DNA of 64,000 bases, from contig JAPLMX010000077.1 in assembly GCA_026386805.1 (NCBI GenBank), positions 1 to 64,000 on the forward strand, written 5' to 3'. A program made the translations under genes and the position numbers. The first letter of the stretch is position 1, and every line of letters starts with the position of its first letter. Shown here one piece after another: positions 1-6,926 of the stretch. The DNA comes from Phycisphaerae bacterium. GTDB lineage: Bacteria > Planctomycetota > Phycisphaerae > Sedimentisphaerales > Anaerobacaceae. A model generated the notes under the pieces. That model ran no database searches. It saw only the letters and a list, made by a program, of their open reading frames with translations, and was not told the origin of the DNA.

Positions 1-255
1 TGCCGTGGAGAGCGTTCCGCATCCTTCCCGGATGTGGTCCAGCACCGCCAGCGTCTTGTCCAGGGGCAGTTGGGAGCCCGCCAAGGCCGTGCCGGTCCGC
101 TCCGAGAAACGCCCGCGGCACGTACGACACCGGATCATGCGAATGGCCTTCTTGTGCCCGCTCCATCCCGCGAATTTCAGATTCCCCCGGCCGCGAATCC
201 CGCGATCCGGACACTCGATATTCTGGCAGCAAAAGTCTTCGATTGGTCGCATCAT
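1..255 (-). CDS. IS1-like transposase, N-terminal part (runs off left edge)
   Basis: This reading frame is open from an ATG (complement of 253-255; a second ATG follows directly) to the window edge, giving about 85 visible residues. An AGGAG ribosome binding site lies 4 nt upstream. The peptide has a zinc-ribbon pattern: Cys9, Cys10 and Cys15 (CCQNIEC), then CRTC near residue 45, followed by a basic 'RGRFSERTGT' stretch and a predicted helical segment with 'DHIREGCG'. This is the usual N-terminal DNA-binding module of IS1-type transposases that are common in planctomycetes. The catalytic DDE part would lie outside the window, so it cannot be judged whether the element is intact. No terminal inverted repeat was identified on this side. 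Confidence 0.7.
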   Translation of the reverse strand, partial: MMRPIEDFCCQNIECPDRGIRGRGNLKFAGWSGHKKAIRMIRCRTCRGRFSERTGTALAGSQLPLDKTLAVLDHIREGCGTLSTA

Positions 256-530
256 CTTGCTCCTGGCCCGCCAACCCTTGGTTTCACAGACCGTTGGCAT
301 CTGCCCTGAGGATCGACCAACCCGGACCGAAAACTCCAGTCATCTGGGGATACCACCTGATTTTTGGGCCAGCATCATGGGACCCCAGGTCGCGTGCGTC
401 CTTCGCAATCACGAACTCAATCTTCCCGAAGGGCTCGGATGCGATCACAGCCTCTTTTGTGTCGTCGAGATCCAGAAGTGAGGACCCGCTAAGACTCACC
501 AAGCTGGCAGGGCGCCTTCCGCGAGATCGC

Positions 531-2063
531 TCACGGAGACATCGGCTCGCAGCCGGCGTTGGCGGCCTGGTCGGCCAGCCTTTGGCGGGCCATGACGCTG
601 TGGTGGCGGCCGTAGAGGAAGTAGATGAACATGCCGGCCCCCATCCAGGCGAACAGCCGCAGCCAGTTGCCCCACGGCAGCGAGAGCATCAGGGTCAGGC
701 AGAGGAGCACGCCGAGGATCGGAATGACCGGCACCCACGGGCAGCGGAACGGCCGCTCCGCACTCGGGTGGATGTAACGCATAATCAGCACGGCCAGGCA
801 TACGATGACGAAGGCCAGCAGCGTGCCGATGTTGACCAGCTCCGCCAAGATGCCCAAGGGGATGAACGAGGCCAGGAGCCCGACCAGGATGCCCGTGAGG
901 ATCGTCGATTTCCAGGGCGTGCGGAAACGGGGGTGGATCGCGCCGAAGAAGCTCTCCGGCAGCAGGCCGTCTCTCGCCATCGCCAGAAGCACGCGGGGCT
1001 GGCTGAGCATCAGGACCAGCATGACGGACGTGATACCGGCCACGGCGCCCAGCGAGATGACGAATCTCGCCTTCGTCAATCCCACCCGCTCGAACGCGGC
1101 TGCGATGGGCGCGTTGACATCGATCTGGTCGTAGGGGACCATGCCGGTAAGCACAAGGGTTACGACGATGTACAAGACCGTGCAGACGAGCAGCGAAGTG
1201 ATGATCCCAAAGGGGACGTCCCGCCGCGGATTGCGGGCCTCCTCGGCGTGGGTGGAAACCGAGTCGAACCCGATGTAGGCGAAGAAGATCATGGCGGCCC
1301 CGGCCATCATGCCCACGGGCGCGCCGTCCGCGCCGGTCTGTCCCCAGAGCGGTTTGCCGAAGAGGCTCAGACCCGCCCAGCCGAACGGAGCAAAGGGCTG
1401 CCAGTTGGCGACTTTGATGAAGAACACCCCGACTCCAATGACCAGCAGCACGATAGCCAGCTTGATTGCCACCATCGTGTTGTTGAAGCGTGTGCTTTCT
1501 CGTATGCCGATGACCAGCACGACCGTCAGAAGCGCGACGATCACGAGCGCCGGCAGGTCGAACCAGGTGCCGGTTGCTATGAAGCCGCCCTTCGTTGGAT
1601 CGAACTCAAAGGGGGCGTTGGAGACGGGGGTCGGGACACCAAGACCAAAGATCCCGATGAAGTTCTGGAAGTATTTCGACCACCCGTGCGCGACGGTGGC
1701 GGAGGCGACGCTGTACTCCAGGATGAGGTCCCAGCCGATGATCCAGGCGAACATCTCACCCAGCGTGATATAGGCGTAGGTATAGGCGGACCCGGCCACC
1801 GGCGCCATCGAGGCGAATTCCGCATAACACAGCGCGGAAAAGATGCAGGCCATTCCGGCCATCACGAACGAGATCACCAGGGCCGGTCCGGCCTTGTAGT
1901 GGGCGGCGTAGCCCGTGATCACGAAGATGCCGGCGCCGATGACGCAGCCGATGCCCAGACTCGTCAGGGACCAGGGTCCGAGCACCCTGCGCAAGCGGTT
2001 CTCGCCCTTCATCTCCTCGTGCACCAAGCTCAGGGGTTTTCGTTTGAACAGATGCTGAAGCAT
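531..2063 (-). CDS. APC-superfamily amino acid permease
   Basis: This is a 510-residue polytopic inner-membrane protein with about 12 hydrophobic segments. It belongs to the amino acid/polyamine/organocation family (cationic amino acid transporter type), which moves amino acids by ion-coupled symport or exchange. The family signature 'GIGCVIGAGIFVITG' lies near residue 35, followed by an 'AGPALVISF' helix and 'YAEFASMAPVAGSAY'; 'GFDSVSTHAEEARNP' matches the conserved loop after TM6. The frame stays open 112 codons further upstream, but that extension is low-complexity and basic, so the ATG at 2063 just before the Lys-rich N-terminus was chosen. The ribosome binding site is weak. It stands alone. 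The substrate cannot be read from sequence. Confidence 0.9.
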   Translation of the reverse strand: MLQHLFKRKPLSLVHEEMKGENRLRRVLGPWSLTSLGIGCVIGAGIFVITGYAAHYKAGPALVISFVMAGMACIFSALCYAEFASMAPVAGSAYTYAYITLGEMFAWIIGWDLILEYSVASATVAHGWSKYFQNFIGIFGLGVPTPVSNAPFEFDPTKGGFIATGTWFDLPALVIVALLTVVLVIGIRESTRFNNTMVAIKLAIVLLVIGVGVFFIKVANWQPFAPFGWAGLSLFGKPLWGQTGADGAPVGMMAGAAMIFFAYIGFDSVSTHAEEARNPRRDVPFGIITSLLVCTVLYIVVTLVLTGMVPYDQIDVNAPIAAAFERVGLTKARFVISLGAVAGITSVMLVLMLSQPRVLLAMARDGLLPESFFGAIHPRFRTPWKSTILTGILVGLLASFIPLGILAELVNIGTLLAFVIVCLAVLIMRYIHPSAERPFRCPWVPVIPILGVLLCLTLMLSLPWGNWLRLFAWMGAGMFIYFLYGRHHSVMARQRLADQAANAGCEPMSP

Positions 2064-2760
2064 AGATTGGTTCCCGTGCGGTTCTCCAAATTCCGGCGAC
2101 GCCATCCTTAACCAGGCCCCGTTCGATTCCATCGAGCCCGTGCTTCGCTTGAGGGTATTATGGCCGAACGCGCCGGGGGACGCAAGAATGAAACCCACCG
2201 GGAACCGCAAGTGGGCACGACGGGAAAGCGGGGGCTGAACCAGGTGACGCGGCCCAGGGACCATCCCCTCATCACGCGCTACGCGAGGCCGGCCGGCCGG
2301 GATGGAACGTCGTTTGCCCAAAAGGGCTTGCGGTTTTCCCTCACGGGAAGGCCGTCGGCGTAACGTTGGGGGTGGAGTGGGTGACGTGTGATGGTTCATG
2401 GACTATAGCCGGCGAGTTTGGAAGATGGATACAAAATTATATGAAATGGATGCCGGAAGTCGGCGGAGCGCGGAATCAGGGACTGCGGGCGACGGAGAAA
2501 ATTTTTTTAGAAGAGGGCTTGACAAGCAAGCTCTGGAGAGCGAGACTACCCGCTGTGACTGAGGCGGCTCGAGCTGACTGTGTGTCGCGAATACTCCCGG
2601 GGGGAACCGGAAGGGAACGAACCCCAAGTCGGTATCGGCTGTAGTAAGCAGACGATACAGTCGCCCCGCACCGGAGTCGGCGTGTAAGACTCCGATGATA
2701 GTATGTCCGTGGCGGCGTTGGCAACACGAGTGTTTGGTTGAGGCAATTAGGAGGCCTGAA
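2064..2760. other. Intergenic region with candidate promoter and leader hairpin for DUF2934 gene
   Basis: No convincing gene is present in this 697 bp. A TTGACA box at 2519-2524 points rightward, but the matching -10 (around 2542-2547) is poor. A 7 bp stem, CGGAGTC at 2672-2678 with GACTCCG at 2688-2694, sits in the leader about 65 nt before the DUF2934 start codon. The part next to the permease contains an open frame with no protein-like features. Confidence 0.4.
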
Positions 2761-3009
2761 ATGGCTCAGAACAGGAACGTAAGAAATACCATTCCGACGA
2801 GCACCATTCGATCCGGCGGTGCAACTACCACCACGCTTCGGCCGGCGGGATGCAAGGCGCCCCAAGCGGTCGCGACGGTGAAGATCTCCCGCGAGCAGAT
2901 CGCCCAGCGGGCCCACGAGATCTGGGTGAAGAACGGCTGCAAGCACGGCCAGGACGAGCAGAATTGGCTCGAGGCCGAGAGGCAACTGAAGGCCGATGCC
3001 AGCAAGTAG
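2761..3009 (+). CDS. Small DUF2934-domain protein
   Basis: This is an 82-residue basic protein. The N-terminal half is Thr/Ser-rich and probably disordered. The C-terminal half (about residues 42-78) matches the DUF2934 pattern 'IAQRAHEIWVKNG' followed by 'DEQNWLEAERQL', a short helical module found in planctomycetes and proteobacteria, often in phage- or stress-related small proteins. Its function is unknown. The start is fixed by a strong AGGAGG Shine-Dalgarno 6 nt before the ATG. An upstream in-frame start exists but lacks a ribosome binding site. It is transcribed away from the permease and stands alone. Confidence 0.8.
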   Translation: MAQNRNVRNTIPTSTIRSGGATTTTLRPAGCKAPQAVATVKISREQIAQRAHEIWVKNGCKHGQDEQNWLEAERQLKADASK

Positions 3010-3223
3010 CGTCTCGCCCTCTCCTGCAAAGGAACAATCCTGAAGGCCGACGAGGGTGACTCTTGTCGGCCTTCATCCTTCCACCCGTGACATCCGACTC
3101 GGCAAGAGGGATATTCTGCGCTTTGGCGCAGTGCCGCAGGTTGCAGGCTCTATACCCATTCTCCAGCAGGGGATGCAATATCTATTTCGGTTTCCCAAGG
3201 GACCGATGGGGGTCGGGGGGCTT

Positions 3224-3499
3224 TCAAGCGGTCGCTCGTTCCAGAGCGGTGATGCAGGTCAAGGCTTCTTCGAAGGTGCGGCCGCACACCTCCGGCATGG
3301 GCTGCCAACCGAGGCAGAATGCAGGCCGCTCGGCCTTGCCGTAGAGGGTGCATTCGTTCCTGGCGTTCAGGTTGGCGCACCGTGCGCCGGCCGGCTTGCC
3401 GAGGGGCATGTTGGGAATGGCGGTGGCGATGGATGGTGCGATACAGCAGGCACCGCACCTCCTGCAGTTGATCGCTGTATCCTTATCGGACTTCTGCAA
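3224..3499 (-). CDS. YkgJ-family cysteine-cluster protein
   Basis: This is a 91-residue protein with the Cys pattern of the YkgJ/UPF0153 family, which is thought to bind zinc or an iron-sulfur cluster: CRRCGACC near residue 12, then Cys at 41, 50 and 63 in 'ARCANL', 'NECTLYG' and 'AFCLGWQP'. The biochemical role of the family is not established. The frame starts with TTG (complement 3497-3499) behind an AAGGGAG sequence. The exact start is uncertain, but nothing is likely to be missing because the first Cys motif is near the N-terminus as in relatives. It lies in tandem upstream of nothing recognisable. Confidence 0.75.
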   Translation of the reverse strand: MQKSDKDTAINCRRCGACCIAPSIATAIPNMPLGKPAGARCANLNARNECTLYGKAERPAFCLGWQPMPEVCGRTFEEALTCITALERATA

Positions 3500-3553
3500 A
3501 TTCTCCCTTCCTCAAGCAAGCCTAATCTCCATTTTGCCGAAGTTCAGCCCCCC

Positions 3554-4000
3554 TCATTGAGGCGGCCCGCCGCAGCCTCGTGGAGCAGGCCGCTGTCCCC
3601 GGGGGACAACCTGGACGAGGATCGTGCCGGTATCGCTTCTGGGCCGGCCGTGGGTGGGCTGATCCGTCACCTGCACGACGATGGCGCAGGTCTGTATCCG
3701 CGTGGGCGTCCAGAGGATCGTGTAGGAGCCGGTCCTGGGCCGGTTGACGATTCGCACGCCTGGGGGGCCCGTGAGGATCTTGACTTGGGCCGGATCGCCG
3801 TCCGGGTCGTGCCACGTCCGCGTATGGATCATCGGCTGTCCGAGTTCCACGCGCACGCACGCCAGGAGTTTGCCCACGACGAGGTTGGGGTCCACCGGGA
3901 AGGGGCAGTCCTCAAGCCTCGGATCGTTGGGCTGCGCCCGTTGCGGAGTGCCGCCGACCAGCAGCGGCAGCAAGATCATCATACTCAGGAAGCAACGCAT
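3554..4000 (-). CDS. Small secreted protein with Ig/cadherin-like segment
   Basis: This 148-residue protein has a hydrophobic N-terminal signal sequence ('LSMMILLPLLVGG'). The mature part contains 'DPDGDPAQVKILTGPPGV' and 'YTILWTPTRIQT', followed by an alternating 'AIVVQVTDQP' strand. This pattern is typical of the Ig-like/cadherin-like 'DxDGD ... GxYTxxWTPT' repeats of planctomycete surface proteins. One domain only is present. It is 19 bp downstream of the lipid-kinase-like gene on the same strand, so the two could be cotranscribed. Its function is unknown. Confidence 0.6.
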   Translation of the reverse strand: MRCFLSMMILLPLLVGGTPQRAQPNDPRLEDCPFPVDPNLVVGKLLACVRVELGQPMIHTRTWHDPDGDPAQVKILTGPPGVRIVNRPRTGSYTILWTPTRIQTCAIVVQVTDQPTHGRPRSDTGTILVQVVPRGQRPAPRGCGGPPQ

Positions 4001-4019
4001 CTTGTTTTGCCCCGTGTCT

Positions 4020-4886
4020 TCAGCACCACATCCGCAGGGCTCGCGGCAGCACCCGGAAGCGGAAGTCCGTGCCCTTGCGATAAATACCGCCGTCCACCTG
4101 GGCGTACCGCTGGCGCTCCATGGTGATGCGGATTTCCCTGGCTTTGCGGTACAGACCCAGCTTGTTCTCGTAGAGGAAGGCGTTGGCCATGCCTCCGACG
4201 ATCTCGGCCCAGCCGGAGTTTATCGCCAGCAGGTGCAGGTGCCCGTCGTCAAACACGGCGTTCGGAACGACTCTCATCTTGTACCCGTAGTAGGGGATCT
4301 TGGTGACGATCGCCGTGACGGCGTTGGGCACGACCAGCGTCTCGCTATCGAGCGAAATGGTCATGTCGGTCCGCTCCAGCTCGGTGAAGAACGAGCCGAA
4401 GGCGGCCATCGCATAGGCCGGCGGGCCGTTGATCCCGCTTTCCCGCAACGCCTCCCGGCGATGAAGGATGTCGGCTTCGAGGCCGATGCTCGCCATGAAC
4501 GCCTTGCGCGTCTCGTCGCACAGGATCAGATCGTAAAAGTGCAAGCATCCTTCCTTGATCCGCTTGGCCACCCTCGTAAGCTGCGGCGGCAGGTCCAGGG
4601 CGTACTGCAAGGCACAGCCGGAACCGAGCGGCAGGTAGGAGAACGTCGTGCTGCCGTCGAGGGCGTTTACCGCATCGGAGAAGGACCCGTCTCCGCCGGC
4701 GACGATCAGGACCTCGACCTCGCGGGCCAGCTCGGCCGCACAGTGCATGAACTCCTCCCGCGAGCGGGTGTCCAAGCCGCGAATCTCGCAATCGCCCAGA
4801 ATCTCCTGGACTGCCCGGAGCGTCTGGGCCTTGCGGCTGACATTCGTCGGGCCGGCCGTCGGATTGACAATCATTCCAAACCGCAT
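4020..4886 (-). CDS. Diacylglycerol/lipid kinase-like protein
   Basis: This is a 288-residue protein of the diacylglycerol kinase catalytic-domain family (YegS/DgkB-like), which phosphorylates lipids with ATP at the membrane. It begins with 'MIVNPTAG', and the nucleotide-binding motif 'VAGGDGSFSDAVNAL' lies near residues 62-76. The second glycine-rich motif, usually LPxGTGN, reads 'LPLGSGCALQYAL', so the usual Asn is Cys here. The C-terminal domain has the expected 'YYGYKMRVVPNAVFDDGHL' strands. Length and domain order are normal for the family. The altered second motif makes activity or specificity uncertain. Confidence 0.75.
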   Translation of the reverse strand: MRFGMIVNPTAGPTNVSRKAQTLRAVQEILGDCEIRGLDTRSREEFMHCAAELAREVEVLIVAGGDGSFSDAVNALDGSTTFSYLPLGSGCALQYALDLPPQLTRVAKRIKEGCLHFYDLILCDETRKAFMASIGLEADILHRREALRESGINGPPAYAMAAFGSFFTELERTDMTISLDSETLVVPNAVTAIVTKIPYYGYKMRVVPNAVFDDGHLHLLAINSGWAEIVGGMANAFLYENKLGLYRKAREIRITMERQRYAQVDGGIYRKGTDFRFRVLPRALRMWC

Positions 4887-4892
4887 GGGATA

Positions 4893-4991
4893 TACGATTT
4901 CCTATTTACGATGAAAGGGAACTTCTGCAAAATGGACATTGGGTCTGCATGGCAGTCAGAATACTAAATCGTACGTCGCAAATAGTAAATC
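4893..4991. repeat. Imperfect inverted repeat between divergent genes
   Basis: The left arm 4893-4912 (TACGATTTCCTATTTACG...) is imperfectly complementary to 4966-4991 (...CAAATAGTAAATC). The arms are built from variants of a 9-11 bp 'TAAATAG/AAATCGTA' unit. The right arm ends 15 nt before the TTG start of the FAD oxidoreductase. Confidence 0.55.
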
Positions 4992-5006
4992 CTGAAAGGG
5001 ATTGAA

Positions 5007-6602
5007 TTGGGCGGCCTGGGCAAAATCTTGATTATCGGCGCGGGACCGGCGGGCCTCGGGGCCGCTTGGAGGCTGCACGAGGCGGGTCATACGAATTGGG
5101 AGCTGTTCGAGAAAGACAGCCGCGTCGGCGGACTGGCGGCGTCGCATGTGGACGCCAGCGGTTTCACCTGGGACCTCGGTGGTCACGTCGTCTTCTCGCA
5201 CTACGCCTATTTCGACTATCTGCTCGACTCCCTCCTGGAGCATCAGTGGGTCCGGCACGAGCGCCAGGCCTGGATCTGGATGCGCGAGCGCTTCATCCCG
5301 TACCCGCTGCAGAACAACATCCGCCACCTGCCCACGCCGGAGCTCATCGAGTGCCTGGAAGGGCTGCTGGATGCACAGGGCAAGGCTGCGTCATGTGAGA
5401 ATTTCGGATTGCGGATTTCGGATTGCGGATTAGGAACGCTGGATTCAATCCGCAATCCGCAATCCGCAATCCGCAATCAGACGTCTCGGCACGCTACGTT
5501 TGCTGACTGGATCGTGCACAGCTTCGGGGCCGGTCTGGCTCGCGTGTTTTTCAACCCGTACAACTTCAAGGTTTGGGCGACGGACCCGGCCCGGATGAGC
5601 AGTTCCTGGGTGGGAGAGCGGGTGGCGGCCGTGGACCTCAAACGCATCCTCCGCAATATCATCGAGGGCCGGGACGATCTCGGCTGGGGTCCGAACGCCA
5701 CGTTCCGTTTCCCCCTCCACGGGGGCACGGGCCGAATCTGGCAGGCCATCGCCGAGCGGCTGCCCGCCGGCCGCCTGCACCTGGGCGCGGAGGTCACGGC
5801 CATCGACGGCCAAAGGAAGATCGTGCATCTTCGCGACGGCACCGCCGCGAATTACGATTGGCTGATCACCACGATGCCGCTCGACCACCTGGTGAGCAGG
5901 ATTTCGGACCTCGCGATTCCGGGTGGCAGCGTCAAGGCCGAAGGCCTTGGCGATGGCTCCCTCGCCTGCGCCGAAGACCATCGCCAAGCTGCGCTTGACG
6001 ATGCCACCCTACGCAATCCGCAATCGCTTGCGGATCAGCTTCGCTACTCCAGCACGCACGTTGTTGGTGTCGGTCTGGCCGGGCCGGTGCCCGAGCGGCT
6101 GGCCACGAAGTGCTGGATCTATTTCCCTGAGCCTCAGTTGCCGTTCTATCGTGTGACGGTCTTCTCGAATTACTCGCCCAACAACGTCGCCCAGCCGGGG
6201 CGCCAATGGTCGTTGATGGCGGAAGTGAGCGAATCCGCGGACAAGCCGGTGGATCGGACCTGCGTAGTCCGGCAGACGATCGACGGCTTGAAAGGGGCGC
6301 GGCTCCTGGGGCCGGAGGCCGCCGTCGAAAGCGTCTGGCACCAGCGGATCGAGCACGGCTATCCGACCCCGTCCCTGCAGCGGGACGCCCTGCTCGATCA
6401 GATCGAGCCCGTGCTTTATTTGATGAAGATCCTCAGCCGCGGACGGTTCGGCGCCTGGAAATATGAGGTGGGCAACATGGACCATTCCTTCATGCAGGGT
6501 GTGGAAGCGGTCAACCATGTCCTTTTCGGCGAGCCTGAAGTGACCCTGCGCTCCCCAGCCGTAGTCAACGCTCCAAAACCCACCGGCCGGAGGGGCGGTT
6601 GA
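5007..6602 (+). CDS. FAD-dependent protoporphyrinogen-oxidase/UDP-galactopyranose-mutase-like protein with palindromic inserts
   Basis: This 531-residue flavoprotein has an N-terminal Rossmann dinucleotide site, 'ILIIGAGPAGLGAAWRL' (residues 7-23), then 'VGGLAASHVDASGFTWDLGGH', the flavin motif of the NAD(P)-binding_8/amine-oxidase superfamily. Relatives act in heme synthesis, carotenoid desaturation or sugar-nucleotide rearrangement, often in cell-envelope gene sets; the substrate here cannot be assigned. The C-terminus contains 'GRFGAWKYEVGNMDHSFMQG', typical of the UDP-galactopyranose-mutase-like subgroup. The start is TTG with AAAGGG upstream. Residues about 131-160 and 305-340 are encoded by palindromic repeats and look alien to the fold, yet the frame is preserved. 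Confidence 0.75.
   Translation: MGGLGKILIIGAGPAGLGAAWRLHEAGHTNWELFEKDSRVGGLAASHVDASGFTWDLGGHVVFSHYAYFDYLLDSLLEHQWVRHERQAWIWMRERFIPYPLQNNIRHLPTPELIECLEGLLDAQGKAASCENFGLRISDCGLGTLDSIRNPQSAIRNQTSRHATFADWIVHSFGAGLARVFFNPYNFKVWATDPARMSSSWVGERVAAVDLKRILRNIIEGRDDLGWGPNATFRFPLHGGTGRIWQAIAERLPAGRLHLGAEVTAIDGQRKIVHLRDGTAANYDWLITTMPLDHLVSRISDLAIPGGSVKAEGLGDGSLACAEDHRQAALDDATLRNPQSLADQLRYSSTHVVGVGLAGPVPERLATKCWIYFPEPQLPFYRVTVFSNYSPNNVAQPGRQWSLMAEVSESADKPVDRTCVVRQTIDGLKGARLLGPEAAVESVWHQRIEHGYPTPSLQRDALLDQIEPVLYLMKILSRGRFGAWKYEVGNMDHSFMQGVEAVNHVLFGEPEVTLRSPAVVNAPKPTGRRGG
5406..5477. repeat. In-frame palindromic insert 1 (tandem GCGGATT / AATCCGC arms)
   Basis: The left arm 5406-5431 consists of four GGATT(G/T)(C) units. 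The right arm 5447-5477 contains the unit AATCCGC four times. The arms are complementary around a 15 nt loop. Translated in the FAD-protein frame this gives 'GLRISDCG' and 'NPQSAIRNQ', with no stop codon. Confidence 0.85.
5921..6009. repeat. In-frame palindromic insert 2 (GGGTGGCAGCGTCAAG arms)
   Basis: The left arm 5921-5956 (GGGTGGCAGCGTCAAG ... CTTGGCGATGG) is complementary to the right arm 5978-6009 (CCATCGCCAAG ... CTTGACGATGCCACCC). Just outside, ACGCAATCCGCAATC resembles the unit of insert 1. A single arm of the same family (GGGTGGCATCGTCAAGCC ... GGCTTGGCGATGGCT) recurs outside genes at about 15857-15896. Confidence 0.85.
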
Positions 6603-6650
6603 AAGTCCTCATGCCATGATACGGATGAGGGGTAATCCTTACGCACCGTG

Positions 6651-6752
6651 TGTCATCCTGAACACAGCGCAGCGGAGTGAAGGATCTGGGCTGCGACCAG
6701 AAGGAACCTCCCACTCGATGGCCAGATCCTTCGGCTTCGCCTCAGGATGACG
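6651..6752. repeat. Inverted repeat of the 'GTCATCCTGA...AAGGATCT' type
   Basis: The left arm 6651-6687 (TGTCATCCTGAAC ... AAGGATCT) pairs with the right arm 6724-6752 (AGATCCTTCGG ... CAGGATGACG). This is a repeat type found dispersed in many unrelated environmental bacteria. It lies in the 324 bp between the convergent FAD gene and the PA14 gene. Confidence 0.75.
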
Positions 6753-6821
6753 AAGCCTTTGCCGTGCAAGGATTCTCCCGAAGGCGTATGATTTGCGGGA
6801 ATAGTCGAGCCACCGCCGACC

Positions 6822-6863
6822 GGACAAAAAAGAGAGGGCTGCGAGCCAAGCCCGCAGCCCTCT
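6822..6863 (-). terminator. Rho-independent terminator of the 1378 aa PA14 gene
   Basis: An 11 bp stem, AGAGGGCTGCG (6833-6843) with CGCAGCCCTCT (6853-6863), has a 9 nt loop. On the minus strand it is followed by a run of Ts (complement of 6826-6831). An identical copy follows the paralogous gene. Confidence 0.85.
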
Positions 6864-6926
6864 TCGCCTGTTCGGAGGTTACTCCACCGTGTGAGGGAGG
6901 CCCCTCGACTACTTCTTCTCCAGCGA

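Noticed and set aside
284..502. 72-codon minus-strand frame between transposase and permease
   Set aside because: It lacks a ribosome binding site and any recognised motif; too little evidence to call a gene.
243..2111. 622-codon forward frame opposite the permease
   Set aside because: It is rich in Asp, Gln, His and Arg, with no domain, and is antisense to a clear APC transporter; an artefact of high GC.
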